From DATAQC01 sp051005135 (GTDB lineage Bacteria; Actinomycetota; Acidimicrobiia; Acidimicrobiales; AC-14), in assembly GCA_051005135.1 (NCBI GenBank), contig JBPCJQ010000031.1, forward strand, positions 10,739-74,738: a stretch of DNA of 64,000 nt. The letters run 5' to 3'. The stretch's first letter is position 1. Each line of letters opens with the position of its first letter. The position numbers were made by a program, and so were the translations under genes. The notes beneath the pieces are model-generated. The model had not been told where the DNA came from, searched no databases, and was given only the letters and a program-made list of their open reading frames with translations. Positions 16,577-24,893 of the stretch are shown piece after piece.

Positions 16577-17152
16577 ATGCTCGTCCTCGTGCGTCACGGC
16601 CGCACCGACGCCAATGCCGCCCACCTCCTCCAGGGCCGCCTCGATCTTCCCCTCGATGCCCAGGGGCGTAGACAGGCCGAGCTGCTGGCCGCCGCGGGCG
16701 TTGCCCGAGAGGCCGATCTGGTGGTCTGCAGCCCTCTACGCCGAGCCCGGGAGACGGCTGCCCTGTTGAGCGCCGAGGTCGTAATCGACGAGCGTTGGGT
16801 GGAGGTGGACTACGGAGAGCTCGACGGCCGCCCCGTCGCCGACGCCTGGGCCCCTCTGTGGCAGCGTTGGCGAGCCGACCCCGGGTACGCCCCACCCGGG
16901 GGCGAGTCGCTGGCTGCCGTCGGGCGACGAGTGAGGGCGGCGTGCGAGGAGCTACGCCAGCGGGCCACGAGTGGCGACGTGGTGGTAGTGACCCATGTGT
17001 CGCCCATCAAGGCGGCCGTCACGTGGGCGCTGAGTGTGCCCGATGCAGTCGCCTCCCAGCTCTTCCTCGACGTCGCCTCGGTGAGCCGGATCACCATGGG
17101 CGACCAGGGCCCGATGGTGCACTCGTTGAACGAGACGTGGCACCTGGCCTGA
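16577..17152 (+). CDS. Histidine phosphatase (phosphoglycerate-mutase-like)
   Basis: This 191-residue member of the histidine phosphatase superfamily has the phospho-accepting RHGRTDAN at residues 6-13, CSPLRRARET near 52 (second Arg) and VVTHVSPIKA near 140 (second catalytic His). It could act as a broad phosphatase or phosphoglycerate mutase. The ATG at 16577 puts LVLVRHG at the N-terminus, as in the family. It is convergent with the phosphoribulokinase gene six bases away. Confidence 0.9.
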   Translation: MLVLVRHGRTDANAAHLLQGRLDLPLDAQGRRQAELLAAAGVAREADLVVCSPLRRARETAALLSAEVVIDERWVEVDYGELDGRPVADAWAPLWQRWRADPGYAPPGGESLAAVGRRVRAACEELRQRATSGDVVVVTHVSPIKAAVTWALSVPDAVASQLFLDVASVSRITMGDQGPMVHSLNETWHLA

Positions 17153-17158
17153 CGGCAC

Positions 17159-18115
17159 CTACCCCTGGCGCGCTTGGAAGAGGTGGTAGAGCAGGATTAG
17201 CTGGGCCTGAGCCAACGGCTCGCTGCGCACTCCGTTGTCGATGGTGCCCAACGATTCCGGCACCCCTTCGTCGACGCCCAGCTCCTTCCAGATCTCCTCT
17301 TCGACCTCCCGGGTTATCTCCCGATCGGCGTAGGAGTGGATGTGCAGGGAGTCGACGGGCTTGCCGTCCTCGTCGCGCGAGAGCTTGAGGTGCATAGCCT
17401 CGCGGTGGTCGTCGGTGAGGATCTTGGACAGCTCGGGGTGGGAGATGGTGGGGCGTAGCAGGATGGTGGCACTGAGCGGCTCGTCCTCGCCGCGCTCCCG
17501 TCCCTCTATGGGCTCGAAGCGGATGACGATGTCGGCGTTCGCCCGCTGGGGCCGGATGAACTCGGCCGACTCGGGCTCCCGCTTCTCCATCTCCTTGCGG
17601 ACCTGGTCCTCCTGGTAGCCCCGCTTGCCCGTGTCTCGGCTCAGCTTCCACTGGAAGCGGATCTCCTCGGGGGGGTCGAGGTACACCGTGGCATCGAAGC
17701 AAGCCCGCGACACCCTGGAGTGCAGGGGCAGCAGGCCTTCGATGATCACGAACTCCCGAGGCTCCACCAGCTCGGGACGCCCCAGGGTGCCCTCGGAGTG
17801 GTTGTAGACCGGCTTGAGGATGGGATGACCCATGGCGAGCAGCTGGAGATGCTGCTCCATGATCTCGATGTAGTTGCAGTCGGGATGCAGCGGCGTGAAG
17901 GGCTTGTCCTTGCGCTCCTCACGGTCGTACTTGTGGTAGTCGTCGACGCAGATCGAGGTGATGCGCTCAGGGCCAAGGGCCTCGACGAGGCCCTTGGTGA
18001 TCGTGGTCTTCCCCGAGGCACTGTCGCCGGCAATGGCCAGCATGATCGGCCGCGACGGCCCGTTGGCCTGGCTGCCCCGCCACGCTCGCTGGATGGTGAT
18101 GGGCTTGTCGGCCAC
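17159..18115 (-). CDS. prk: Phosphoribulokinase
   Basis: The 318-residue kinase makes ribulose-1,5-bisphosphate, the RuBisCO substrate. Visible features are the P-loop GDSASGKTT near residue 27, CVDDYHKYDR with the catalytic Asp, the substrate segment HPDCNYIEIMEQH, and VIIEGLLPLHS as Walker B. A GTG at 18115 preceded by GAGGAG at six-base spacing is clearly the start; the frame is open further but unlike the family. It is the terminal gene of the minus-strand arm of the cbb cluster, after aldolase and CbbR. Confidence 0.94.
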   Translation of the reverse strand: MADKPITIQRAWRGSQANGPSRPIMLAIAGDSASGKTTITKGLVEALGPERITSICVDDYHKYDREERKDKPFTPLHPDCNYIEIMEQHLQLLAMGHPILKPVYNHSEGTLGRPELVEPREFVIIEGLLPLHSRVSRACFDATVYLDPPEEIRFQWKLSRDTGKRGYQEDQVRKEMEKREPESAEFIRPQRANADIVIRFEPIEGRERGEDEPLSATILLRPTISHPELSKILTDDHREAMHLKLSRDEDGKPVDSLHIHSYADREITREVEEEIWKELGVDEGVPESLGTIDNGVRSEPLAQAQLILLYHLFQARQG

Positions 18116-18221
18116 GAGTGACTCCTCGGATCCTGCACTTTCGGGGGCTTCGGCCGGGTTCGACCCCCGCGGGGGTATGGCAGCAGCGAAGCTGGGGAGA
18201 TACCGGCCGACCATCATGGCC

Positions 18222-19244
18222 CTAAGCGGCCTTTGGCTCCATGTCGGGCTTGTACCTGGCCGTGGTGGCCAGGCCGTTGAGCTTGGCCCGCTGGGCCAGG
18301 GCCTTCTGGCCCGAAGCGACGTTGTCGGGCTTGCCGACCCAGGCCTTGAGGGCAGGGTCCTGGAGGGCCCGGCCGTAGGAGAAGCTGAGCCTCCAGGGCA
18401 CGCTGCCTATGGCGTTCATGGCGTTGAGGTGCTCGGTGGCCACTACGGCCGACTGGCCACCCGACAGGAAGGCGATTCCGGGGACGGCGGCCGGCACCGT
18501 GCGCTTCAGGCAGGCCAGTGTCTTCTCGGCCACCTCCTCGACGCTCGCCTGGGTGGGGCTCTTCTTCCCGGAGATGACCATGTTTGGCTTGAGCACCATT
18601 CCCTCCAGCATCACCCGCTGCTCGTAGAGCTGGTTGAACACGGCCCGCTGGGTGGCCACGGTGACGTCGAAGCAGGTGTTGATGTCGTTGTCGGCGTCCA
18701 TCAGGACCTCGGGCTCGACGATGGGCACCAGCCCGCCCTCCTGGCACAGTGCGGCATAACGGGCCAGGGCGTGGGCGTTGGCGTTGATGCAGTAGCTGCT
18801 GGGGATGCCGTCGCCGATCGTGATCACCGCCCGCCACTTGGCGAACTTGGCTCCCATGTCGACGTATTCGGCGATGCGCTCACGCAGGCCGTCGAGGCCC
18901 TCGGTGATCTTCTCGTCGGGGGCGTTGGCCAGCGGCTTGGCGCCGGTGTCGACCTTTATGCCGGGCAGGATGCCCAGCTTGGCCACCAGGTCGGGAAACG
19001 GCGTGCCATCGGTGGACTTCTGGCGGAAGGTCTCGTCGAACATGATGACGCCGCTGATGTCGTCGCTGAGCCCCTCGGTGGTGAGAAGCATGTTGCGGTA
19101 GTCCCGGCGGACTTCTGCCGAAGCCTCCACACCGACCGACTCGAGGCGCTTGCTCATGGTGGCGACCGACTCGTCGGCAGCCAGTATGCCCTTGCCGGGC
19201 GCCACCATGGCCTGGGCGATTGCCGTGAGATCGTTGTCGCTCAT
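18222..19244 (-). CDS. fba: Fructose-bisphosphate aldolase, class I
   Basis: The 340-residue protein is a class I (Schiff-base) aldolase of the eukaryote-like type: GKGILAADES near residue 17, the active-site Lys in MVLKPNM near 218, and FLSGGQSAVVA near 256. It joins triose phosphates to fructose- or sedoheptulose-bisphosphate in the Calvin cycle. The ATG follows an AGGAGG site. Class I rather than class II aldolase in a bacterial cbb cluster is less common. It lies between prk and cbbR on the same strand. Confidence 0.94.
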   Translation of the reverse strand: MSDNDLTAIAQAMVAPGKGILAADESVATMSKRLESVGVEASAEVRRDYRNMLLTTEGLSDDISGVIMFDETFRQKSTDGTPFPDLVAKLGILPGIKVDTGAKPLANAPDEKITEGLDGLRERIAEYVDMGAKFAKWRAVITIGDGIPSSYCINANAHALARYAALCQEGGLVPIVEPEVLMDADNDINTCFDVTVATQRAVFNQLYEQRVMLEGMVLKPNMVISGKKSPTQASVEEVAEKTLACLKRTVPAAVPGIAFLSGGQSAVVATEHLNAMNAIGSVPWRLSFSYGRALQDPALKAWVGKPDNVASGQKALAQRAKLNGLATTARYKPDMEPKAA

Positions 19245-19270
19245 GCCGGGATCCTCCTAGGAGATGGCTT

Positions 19271-20245
19271 CTACCCCACGTTAGCCGGAGCAGGTAAGGC
19301 GACAAAAGTGCTTCTTGGGTCGTCGGCCAGCCGGAAGCCGTCGCCATGCTCGCCAGCCCCGGATTGCGCCAGGTGGGAGAGGAACAGCCGGGCGGTGGGT
19401 GCCAGCTCGTCACCCGACCGGGCCACGGCGTGCCAGGCCCGCCGGCGGGGGACGCTGGCGCACGTCCATTCCTCCAGGGTGCCCTCCTCCAGCTCACGAG
19501 CAACCGCGTCACGGGCGATGAGGGTGATGCCCAGGCCCACCTGTACCGACTCGCGGATGGCGCCGTTGGAGCCGAGGGTGAGGGTCGGAGGGGATATGCC
19601 GAGCTCGTCGAGCATCTCCTCAGCCGTACCTCGAGTGCCCGAGCCCGGCTCTCGCAGGAGGAGCACCTGGCGGCGCAAGGTGTCGACCGATACGGCCCGG
19701 CCGTCGGGGGCAGGGTCTGACCGATCGGCAGCCGCGACCAGCACCAGCACGTTGGGTCGGGTGGCCAGGCTGATGAACCGCCCGCTGCCCGGAGGCCTGC
19801 CCCCGAAGGCGAGGTCCACTTCGCGGTGCTCGAGGAGGTCCCACACCCGGGCCCGGTTGCCCACCTCGAGTGACACCTCGGCCTCGGGGAACTGGGCCCG
19901 GAACGAGGCCAGGGAACGGGGCAGCACGTGCTCGCCGGCGGTGGTGACCGCAGCCAGGCGGACCGTGCCCCGCTCGGGATGGAGCTGGCCCAGAGTGGCG
20001 TCCTTGGCCTCTTCGAGCAGGCCGAGGAGGCGGCGGGCGTAGCCAGCGAACACCCGCCCCGACGGGGTGAGCTGGACGCCTCGGCCCTGCCTGGTGACCA
20101 GCGGGACGCACAGCTCCTTCTGGAGCGCGCCCACTGCCGCCGACACGGCGGGCTGGCTCACGAACAGCCTCTCCGACGCCGCCCGCACCGATCCGGTAGT
20201 GGCCACCGCCACGAAGGCGCGCAGCTGGGTTAGAGTCATAACCAT
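19271..20245 (-). CDS. cbbR: LysR-type regulator CbbR
   Basis: The 324-residue LysR protein has an N-terminal winged helix (TLTQLRAFVAVATTGSVRAA, SQPAVSAAVGAL) and a substrate-binding effector domain with VRLAAVTTAGEHVLP. It is divergent from cbbL, the standard position for CbbR, which activates RuBisCO genes in response to metabolites such as NADPH or ribulose bisphosphate. A CATAAT -10-like hexamer lies three bases before the first ATG and nine before the second at 20239, so the shorter start is equally possible. The last 25 residues form a divergent tail. Confidence 0.9.
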   Translation of the reverse strand: MVMTLTQLRAFVAVATTGSVRAASERLFVSQPAVSAAVGALQKELCVPLVTRQGRGVQLTPSGRVFAGYARRLLGLLEEAKDATLGQLHPERGTVRLAAVTTAGEHVLPRSLASFRAQFPEAEVSLEVGNRARVWDLLEHREVDLAFGGRPPGSGRFISLATRPNVLVLVAAADRSDPAPDGRAVSVDTLRRQVLLLREPGSGTRGTAEEMLDELGISPPTLTLGSNGAIRESVQVGLGITLIARDAVARELEEGTLEEWTCASVPRRRAWHAVARSGDELAPTARLFLSHLAQSGAGEHGDGFRLADDPRSTFVALPAPANVG

Positions 20246-20366
20246 CCCATTATGGCAGGCTGGGAATGCGTCATGGACAAGCTAAGCCTCCATGAGTCAG
20301 AATCAAGGCGAAGCAATCCCGAGCAGCAATCCCGAACAGATGCCAAGGCGAAGACGAGGAGGCCTG
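20246..20366. promoter_or_regulatory. cbbR-cbbL divergent control region
   Basis: The 121-bp gap between the divergent regulator and RuBisCO genes holds a CCATTATGG palindrome next to the cbbR start, a TGGACA hexamer at 20273-20278 followed about 18 bases later by CAGAAT, and a strong GAGGAGG ribosome site just before the cbbL ATG at 20367. LysR proteins usually bind T-N11-A motifs here; I cannot single out one with confidence. The frame of cbbL is open to 20292, but the upstream residues are unlike RuBisCO. Confidence 0.5.
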
Positions 20367-21839
20367 ATGGCAGACGGCAACGGCAGCAACGGCAAGGGCA
20401 GTGGGGACACCAAGAAGCGCACCAGCGCCGGTGTGATCCCCTATGCCGACGCAGGGTACTGGCAGCCTGACTACGAGCCCAAGGACACCGACATCCTGGC
20501 CGCCTTCAGGGTGACGCCCCAGAAGGGCGTCGATCCCATCGAGGCCTCGGCCGCGGTGGCCGGTGAGTCGTCTACCGCTACCTGGACGGTGGTGTGGACC
20601 GACCGCCTCACCGACCTCGACAACTACCAGGGCAAGTGCTACAAGGTCGAGCAGGTCCCCGGCTCTGAGAACCAGCACATCGCCTACATCGCCTACGACA
20701 TGGACCTCTTCGAGGAGGGCTCGATCGCCAACCTCACGTCGTCGATCATCGGCAACGTGTTCGGGTTCAAGGCGCTCAAAGCCCTGCGCCTGGAGGACAT
20801 GCGCATCTCCCCGCACTACATGAAGACCTTCCAGGGCCCGGCCCACGGCATCGTGATGGAGCGGGAGTACCTCAACAAGTACGGGCGGCCCCTCCTGGGT
20901 GCCACGGTCAAGCCCAAGCTCGGCTTGTCGTCTCGCAACTACGGCCGGGTGATCTACGAGGCCTGCCGCGGTGGGCTCGACTTCACCAAGGACGACGAGA
21001 ACATCAACAGCCAGCCCTTCATGCGCTGGCGTGACCGCTTCCTGTTCTCCATCGACGCCGTCCAGCGGGCCATGGAGCGCACCGGCGAGCACAAGGGCCA
21101 CTACATGAACGTGACCGCCGGCACCATGGAGGAGATGTACGAGCGGGCCGAGTTCGCCAAATCGATCGGCAGCCCGATCATCATGATCGACCTCACCATC
21201 GGCTACACGGCCATCCAGTCGATGGCCAAGTGGGCGAGGGCCAACGGCATGCTCCTGCACCTCCATCGCGCCGGACACGGCACCTACACCCGCCAGAAGA
21301 CCCACGGCGTGAGCTTCAGGGTCATCGCCAAGTGGGTGCGGATGATGGGCGTCGACCACGTCCACGCCGGCACCGTGGTGGGCAAGCTCGAGGGTGACCC
21401 CAACATGATCATGGGCTACTACGACACCCTCACCCAGAACTACATCAAGGCCAACCCCGAGCGGGGCATCTACTTCGACCAGGACTGGGTCTCCCTGCCG
21501 GGTTGCATGCCCGTTGCCTCGGGCGGCATCCATGCCGGCCAGATGCACCAGTTGCTCCACTACCTGGGTGAAGACGTCGTGCTCCAGTTCGGTGGCGGCA
21601 CCATCGGCCACCCCATGGGCATCGCCGCCGGCGCAGCCGCCAACCGCGTGGCCCTGGAGGGCATGATCAAGGCTCGCAACGAGGGTGTCGACTATCTCAA
21701 GGAGGGTCCCGAGATTCTCAAGAAGCTGGCCAAGACCAGCCCCGAGCTCCAGTCGGCCCTCGACACGTGGGGCGAGATCACCTTCGACTACGAGTCCACC
21801 GACACCGCCGACGTCACCCCGACGCCGACCAACGCCTGA
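20367..21839 (+). CDS. cbbL: RuBisCO large subunit, form I red-type
   Basis: The 490-residue subunit fixes CO2 onto ribulose bisphosphate. GGLDFTKDDEN near residue 190 has the Lys that is carbamylated plus its Asp/Glu metal ligands; KPKLGLS, HRAGHGTYTR, and HVHAGTVVGKLEGD are present, as is SGGIHAG. These, with the KTHGVSFRVIAKW segment, indicate the red lineage (IC/ID-like); the IE type known from actinobacteria is also possible. GHYMNVTAGT replaces the common GHYLNATAGT. The ATG at 20367 has a GAGGAGG site. cbbS follows after 16 bp. No CbbX activase gene is in the window. Confidence 0.95.
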   Translation: MADGNGSNGKGSGDTKKRTSAGVIPYADAGYWQPDYEPKDTDILAAFRVTPQKGVDPIEASAAVAGESSTATWTVVWTDRLTDLDNYQGKCYKVEQVPGSENQHIAYIAYDMDLFEEGSIANLTSSIIGNVFGFKALKALRLEDMRISPHYMKTFQGPAHGIVMEREYLNKYGRPLLGATVKPKLGLSSRNYGRVIYEACRGGLDFTKDDENINSQPFMRWRDRFLFSIDAVQRAMERTGEHKGHYMNVTAGTMEEMYERAEFAKSIGSPIIMIDLTIGYTAIQSMAKWARANGMLLHLHRAGHGTYTRQKTHGVSFRVIAKWVRMMGVDHVHAGTVVGKLEGDPNMIMGYYDTLTQNYIKANPERGIYFDQDWVSLPGCMPVASGGIHAGQMHQLLHYLGEDVVLQFGGGTIGHPMGIAAGAAANRVALEGMIKARNEGVDYLKEGPEILKKLAKTSPELQSALDTWGEITFDYESTDTADVTPTPTNA

Positions 21840-21855
21840 GAGGAGCGCACCCGAC

Positions 21856-22302
21856 ATGAGGATCACCCAGGGGACCTTCTCCTACCTGCCCGATCTCACC
21901 GACGACGAGATCAAGGCCCAGGTGCAGTACGCCATCGACAACGAGTGGTCGGTCTCGATCGAGTTCACCGACGACCCCCATCCCCGCAACAGTCTGTGGG
22001 AGATGTGGGGCCTGCCGATGTTCGACCTCGAAGACGCCTCCGCCGTCGTTATGGAGGTCAACAACTGCCGTAAGGCCTATCCCAACCACTACGCCCGCAT
22101 CAACGCCTACGACCCTCGCCACGGCCGGCGCACGATCGCCCTGCAGTTCATGGTGAACCGGCCCAAGGTGGAGCCGGGCTTCCGTCTCGACCGTACGGAG
22201 ACGGCCGACCGGCGAATGCACTACACACTGCACTCCTACGCCGCTGAGCAACCGCACGGCGCCCGTTACCAGGACAACGGCAAGGGCCCCGAACCCGACT
22301 GA
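21856..22302 (+). CDS. cbbS: RuBisCO small subunit
   Basis: The 148-residue small subunit begins MRITQGTFSYLPDLTDDEI, the red-type signature, and carries SLWEMWGLPMFD and the C-terminal extension that forms the extra beta hairpin of red-type enzymes. It caps the octamer of large subunits. An AGAGGAGCGC site precedes the ATG. It is co-transcribed with cbbL and followed by a hairpin terminator. Confidence 0.95.
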   Translation: MRITQGTFSYLPDLTDDEIKAQVQYAIDNEWSVSIEFTDDPHPRNSLWEMWGLPMFDLEDASAVVMEVNNCRKAYPNHYARINAYDPRHGRRTIALQFMVNRPKVEPGFRLDRTETADRRMHYTLHSYAAEQPHGARYQDNGKGPEPD

Positions 22303-22335
22303 CAGCCCCTTTGCTGGAAACCAACTCGCGCAATT

Positions 22336-22355
22336 GGCCCCTATGGGGGCCTTTT
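22336..22355. terminator. Rho-independent terminator after cbbS
   Basis: GGCCCC pairs with GGGGCC around a four-base loop and is followed by TTTT. It lies between the cbbS stop and the convergent HAD gene and can stop transcription of cbbLS. Confidence 0.8.
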
Positions 22356-22369
22356 GCGCGGGCGAGGCA

Positions 22370-23038
22370 TCACCGCCCGGCTAGGAGCTTGCCCAGCGGG
22401 CTCTGGTCGAGTTGGCTGAAAAGGTCGGCGACGTCTTCGTAGACGGCTGCCGCACCCTTGGCTTCGAGGTCGTGGCGAGGTTGGCCACCGGTGAGAACGC
22501 AGATCACCGGCAGATCGAGCTTGGACGCCGCCTCGACGTCCCACACGGTGTCGCCTACGACGATGGTGCGCTCGGCGTCGAGTCCCAGTTTTTCGAGGGC
22601 CACCGCGAAGATGTCGGGCGACGGCTTGGTCGCACCGACATCACTGCCGTCGACCACCGCGTCGACGGCGTCACTGGCGCCGATCTCGTCGCACAGCGCG
22701 GGGACGTCGTCTTTCTTCGACGACGTGGCCAGCACCACCCGGCCGCCCCGACGGTCGACTTCGACCAGGATGTCAGCGGCACGGGGGAAGGCGTGCAGCT
22801 CTTCTTTGAGCGGTTCGTACTCGGTGGAGTGGGCGTCGCTGAGCCCCTCCGGTTCTTCGCCCAACAGCTCGGTGAGCAGATGGTCCGAACCCATGCCGAT
22901 GAGCGGGTGGATGCGGCTCATGGCGATGTCGTGGCCGGCCTTCTGCAAGGCGCGCCACCACGCCAGGGTGTGGAGGTAGTTGGTGTCGACGAGGGTGCCG
23001 TCGACGTCGAAGAGGATCGCTGGTCTGGTGTCGGTCAC
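22370..23038 (-). CDS. HAD phosphatase, phosphoglycolate-phosphatase-like
   Basis: The 222-residue HAD hydrolase has DVDGTLVDT at residues 11-19 (nucleophile and acid Asp), ATSSKKDD with the motif II Ser/Thr, KPSPDIF with the motif III Lys and VVGDTVWD with the metal Asp pair. A phosphoglycolate phosphatase removes the product of RuBisCO oxygenation; the position beside cbbLS makes that role likely, but beta-phosphoglucomutase-type substrates cannot be excluded. The GTG start is at 23038. Confidence 0.85.
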   Translation of the reverse strand: MTDTRPAILFDVDGTLVDTNYLHTLAWWRALQKAGHDIAMSRIHPLIGMGSDHLLTELLGEEPEGLSDAHSTEYEPLKEELHAFPRAADILVEVDRRGGRVVLATSSKKDDVPALCDEIGASDAVDAVVDGSDVGATKPSPDIFAVALEKLGLDAERTIVVGDTVWDVEAASKLDLPVICVLTGGQPRHDLEAKGAAAVYEDVADLFSQLDQSPLGKLLAGR

Positions 23039-23098
23039 GGCCGCGGCCTACCCCGGTGGCGGCTGGTCCACACCGGCTACCGCTAGAGTGGGCACGAG

Positions 23099-23170
23099 GG
23101 CGGCGTGGCCGAGTGGTTTAGGCAAGGGCCTGCAAAGCCCTGTACAGCGGTTCGATTCCGCTCGCCGCCT
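23099..23170 (+). tRNA. tRNA-Cys(GCA)
   Basis: Acceptor GGCGGCG pairs with CGCCGCC. The anticodon stem AGGGC/GCCCT encloses CTGCAAA, giving GCA. The T-loop is TTCGATT. No CCA is encoded. A toxin-antitoxin pair follows 150 bp downstream. Confidence 0.96.
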
Positions 23171-23287
23171 CCAACCCTGTGGGTCATCTGTGTAACGGCG
23201 CCAAGGTGGCCAACAATGCGTCCACTGACGCGTGTTCAGTCGTGTCGCCCTACGGTGCGGCGGCGAATGATGCAGCCTGGGGACGCG

Positions 23288-23326
23288 TTCGACAGTACGA
23301 CTTTCTGAGTGTATGATTCTCTCGTG
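23288..23326 (+). promoter_or_regulatory. Leaderless-type promoter of the toxin-antitoxin pair
   Basis: TTCGAC at 23288-23293, an 18-base spacer and TATGAT at 23312-23317 form a sigma-70-like promoter. The GTG at 23324 lies six bases after the -10, where transcription would begin, so the mRNA is probably leaderless. This argues for GTG 23324 over the GTG at 23309. Confidence 0.6.
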
Positions 23327-23629
23327 TCTCGCACCACCCTCCGGGCCAAGGGTCAGTTGACGCTGCCCGAGGAGATTCGCGCAGCGGCGCACCTGGAGGA
23401 GGGCGACCTGCTGGAGGCCGAGATCACGGACGAGGGCATCCTTCTACGCCCGCAGAAGGTCATCGACGCGACGCAGGCGTGGTTCTGGACGCCCGAGTGG
23501 CAGGCGGGTGAGAGAGAGGCCGACTCGCAGGACGCCGCGGGCTTGGGCGAGACGTTCAACTCGGGCGAGGAGTTCCTCGAGGCGCTGCGGGCACGAGCCA
23601 AGCCGGCCGCGCCGCGAGGCGAGCGGTGA
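23324..23629 (+). CDS. AbrB/MazE-type antitoxin
   Basis: The 101-residue protein starts with a swapped-hairpin DNA-binding domain (TTLRAKGQLTLPEEIRAAA, then LEEGDLLEAEITDEGILLRP), characteristic of AbrB/SpoVT antitoxins. The remaining 55 residues, acidic and helical, should bind the toxin. It is followed after seven bases by a RelE-like gene; such proteins bind their own promoter as antitoxin and with the toxin. The pair sits next to tRNA-Cys, a typical place for accessory genes. Confidence 0.85.
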   Translation: MSRTTLRAKGQLTLPEEIRAAAHLEEGDLLEAEITDEGILLRPQKVIDATQAWFWTPEWQAGEREADSQDAAGLGETFNSGEEFLEALRARAKPAAPRGER

Positions 23630-23636
23630 CTGCGCC

Positions 23637-23930
23637 GTGCCGACGTTCCGATGGCTGCCTCGCTTCGGCGCGGAGTTCGATCAGCTGACGCCAGCGCACC
23701 AGGCGGCGTTCCTCGCCACGGTCGCGCTGTTCGTCGAGGACCTCCGCGCGGGACGGCAGTTCCGAAAGGGCCTTCGCGTCAAGGGTGTCAGAGGTGCGCC
23801 GGGCGTCTTCGAGATGACATGGGCGCCCGATGGTCGTGTCACGTTTCGATACGGCGAGCCTGTTCGACTGGGCGACGCGCACATCATCTGGCGGCGCATC
23901 GGCACGCACGAGATCTTCAAGCAGCCGTGA
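23637..23930 (+). CDS. RelE/ParE-like toxin
   Basis: The 97-residue basic protein has the small alpha/beta plan of RelE-superfamily toxins: an N-terminal helix pair, then FRKGLRVKGVRG, VFEMTWAPDGRVTFRYG and a final HIIWRRIGTHEIFKQ strand. The C-terminal WRRIGTHEIF with a late His and Phe is typical of mRNA-cleaving members. It follows the AbrB-type antitoxin by seven bases. An AbrB-type antitoxin with a RelE-type toxin is a less usual mix, but it does occur. Confidence 0.8.
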   Translation: MPTFRWLPRFGAEFDQLTPAHQAAFLATVALFVEDLRAGRQFRKGLRVKGVRGAPGVFEMTWAPDGRVTFRYGEPVRLGDAHIIWRRIGTHEIFKQP

Positions 23931-24087
23931 CCGCGGTCAACCGCCGGAACCGGTCGGAGACCGTCAGTCCGCTCCCCGGTCGCTCCCTGCCTGCTCCGGC
24001 CCTCACTCCAGCGCGGATGCCCTGCCAGTCGCCCTAGGGCCGACCGATTACGTTCCTCGGCCATGAGTGTTGACGAAGAGGGGCCCG

Positions 24088-24585
24088 GTGGCTGAGGAAC
24101 CCACGTCGTTCAGCGAGCTGCTGGCTGGCTATGGCACCACGATGATCGGCGAAGGGATGCGGGTCGAGTCCGTGTTCACGCTCCTCAAGGTCCGTGCCGA
24201 GGACGGGAGCGCAGCATGGTCGGCCCGCAGCGGTGGCTCGCCGCCGACGCCGGAGGAGCTGCTGGGCGTCCTCGACGGCCTCACCACCTCGATGCGCCAG
24301 AGGTTGACCATGGCGTGGAAGCACGAATCGCCGGCACCGAGCGCCGGCGCATCAGCACCCATTCCGTTCAGCGAATTGCTGGCCGGCATGGAGACGGTCG
24401 GCGTCGGTGACGAGTACGTCATCGAGTCGGTGTTCGCGGTCATAAAGGCCCTGCGAGCCGACGGGGTAGCGGTGTGGCATGTGCGTTCCTCGGAGATGAA
24501 GCTGAGCTCCGAAGAGCAGCTGGGGGCCCTGGAGGGCTATGCGGCCAGCGTCCGGCAGGACCTCGCCGGGACCTGGAGATGGTGA
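24088..24585 (+). CDS. Tandem-duplicated protein of unknown function
   Basis: The 165-residue product is two copies of one unit of about 70 residues. Copy 1 starts FSELLAGYGTTMIGEGMRVES and copy 2 FSELLAGMETVGVGDEYVIES; each continues VFTLLKV/VFAVIKA, a short loop, an LxEEQLG/TPEELLG helix, a segment with conserved G and LA, and a final MAW/GTW. Most differences are conservative. I know no family. The GTG at 24088 follows an AGAGGGG site; a GTG at 24067 would add seven residues. Confidence 0.7.
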   Translation: MAEEPTSFSELLAGYGTTMIGEGMRVESVFTLLKVRAEDGSAAWSARSGGSPPTPEELLGVLDGLTTSMRQRLTMAWKHESPAPSAGASAPIPFSELLAGMETVGVGDEYVIESVFAVIKALRADGVAVWHVRSSEMKLSSEEQLGALEGYAASVRQDLAGTWRW

Positions 24586-24642
24586 CCTACTGCCCGCAAC
24601 TGTTCTTGACCCGGGGCCTTCAAAGGGGCCAGACTCGCCGCT

Positions 24643-24837
24643 ATGTTCCGAGGCAAGCGTGACAAGAAAGAACCAGCGCCCGAGGTTGAGCGGGCTCCGA
24701 CGTCCTCCACTGGCTACGTGCGCTCAGAGTTGACCACCTTCGACGGCACCGGCAAGTCGACGGTCATCGTCTACAGCAGCGACGCCACGGGCAAGATCGT
24801 CAAGACCCGCAAGAGGGTCAAGGGGGCCGACAAGTAG
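24643..24837 (+). CDS. Small basic protein with an FDG...GKIV motif
   Basis: This 64-residue, Lys/Arg-rich protein contains FDGTGKSTVIVYSSDATGKIV near residue 33. A 21-residue segment of the protein at 41587-41907 aligns to it without gaps with about ten identities, so they share a mini-domain. It is followed by pyruvate kinase: the TAG stop lies at 24835-24837, just before a run of G and the codons for the kinase's conserved N-terminus. Function unknown. Confidence 0.6.
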   Translation: MFRGKRDKKEPAPEVERAPTSSTGYVRSELTTFDGTGKSTVIVYSSDATGKIVKTRKRVKGADK

Positions 24838-24893
24838 GGGGGCGCCGCACAAAGATCGTCGCCACCATCGGTCCCGCCTCCGAGAGCCCCTCG

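Noticed and set aside
17958..20042. Long plus-strand open frame opposite prk, aldolase and cbbR
   Set aside because: It is antisense to three clear genes; its composition is that of a mirrored high-GC coding region and it has no recognisable motifs.
20271..21866. Long minus-strand open frame opposite cbbL
   Set aside because: Shadow of the RuBisCO gene, which is certain; no motif.
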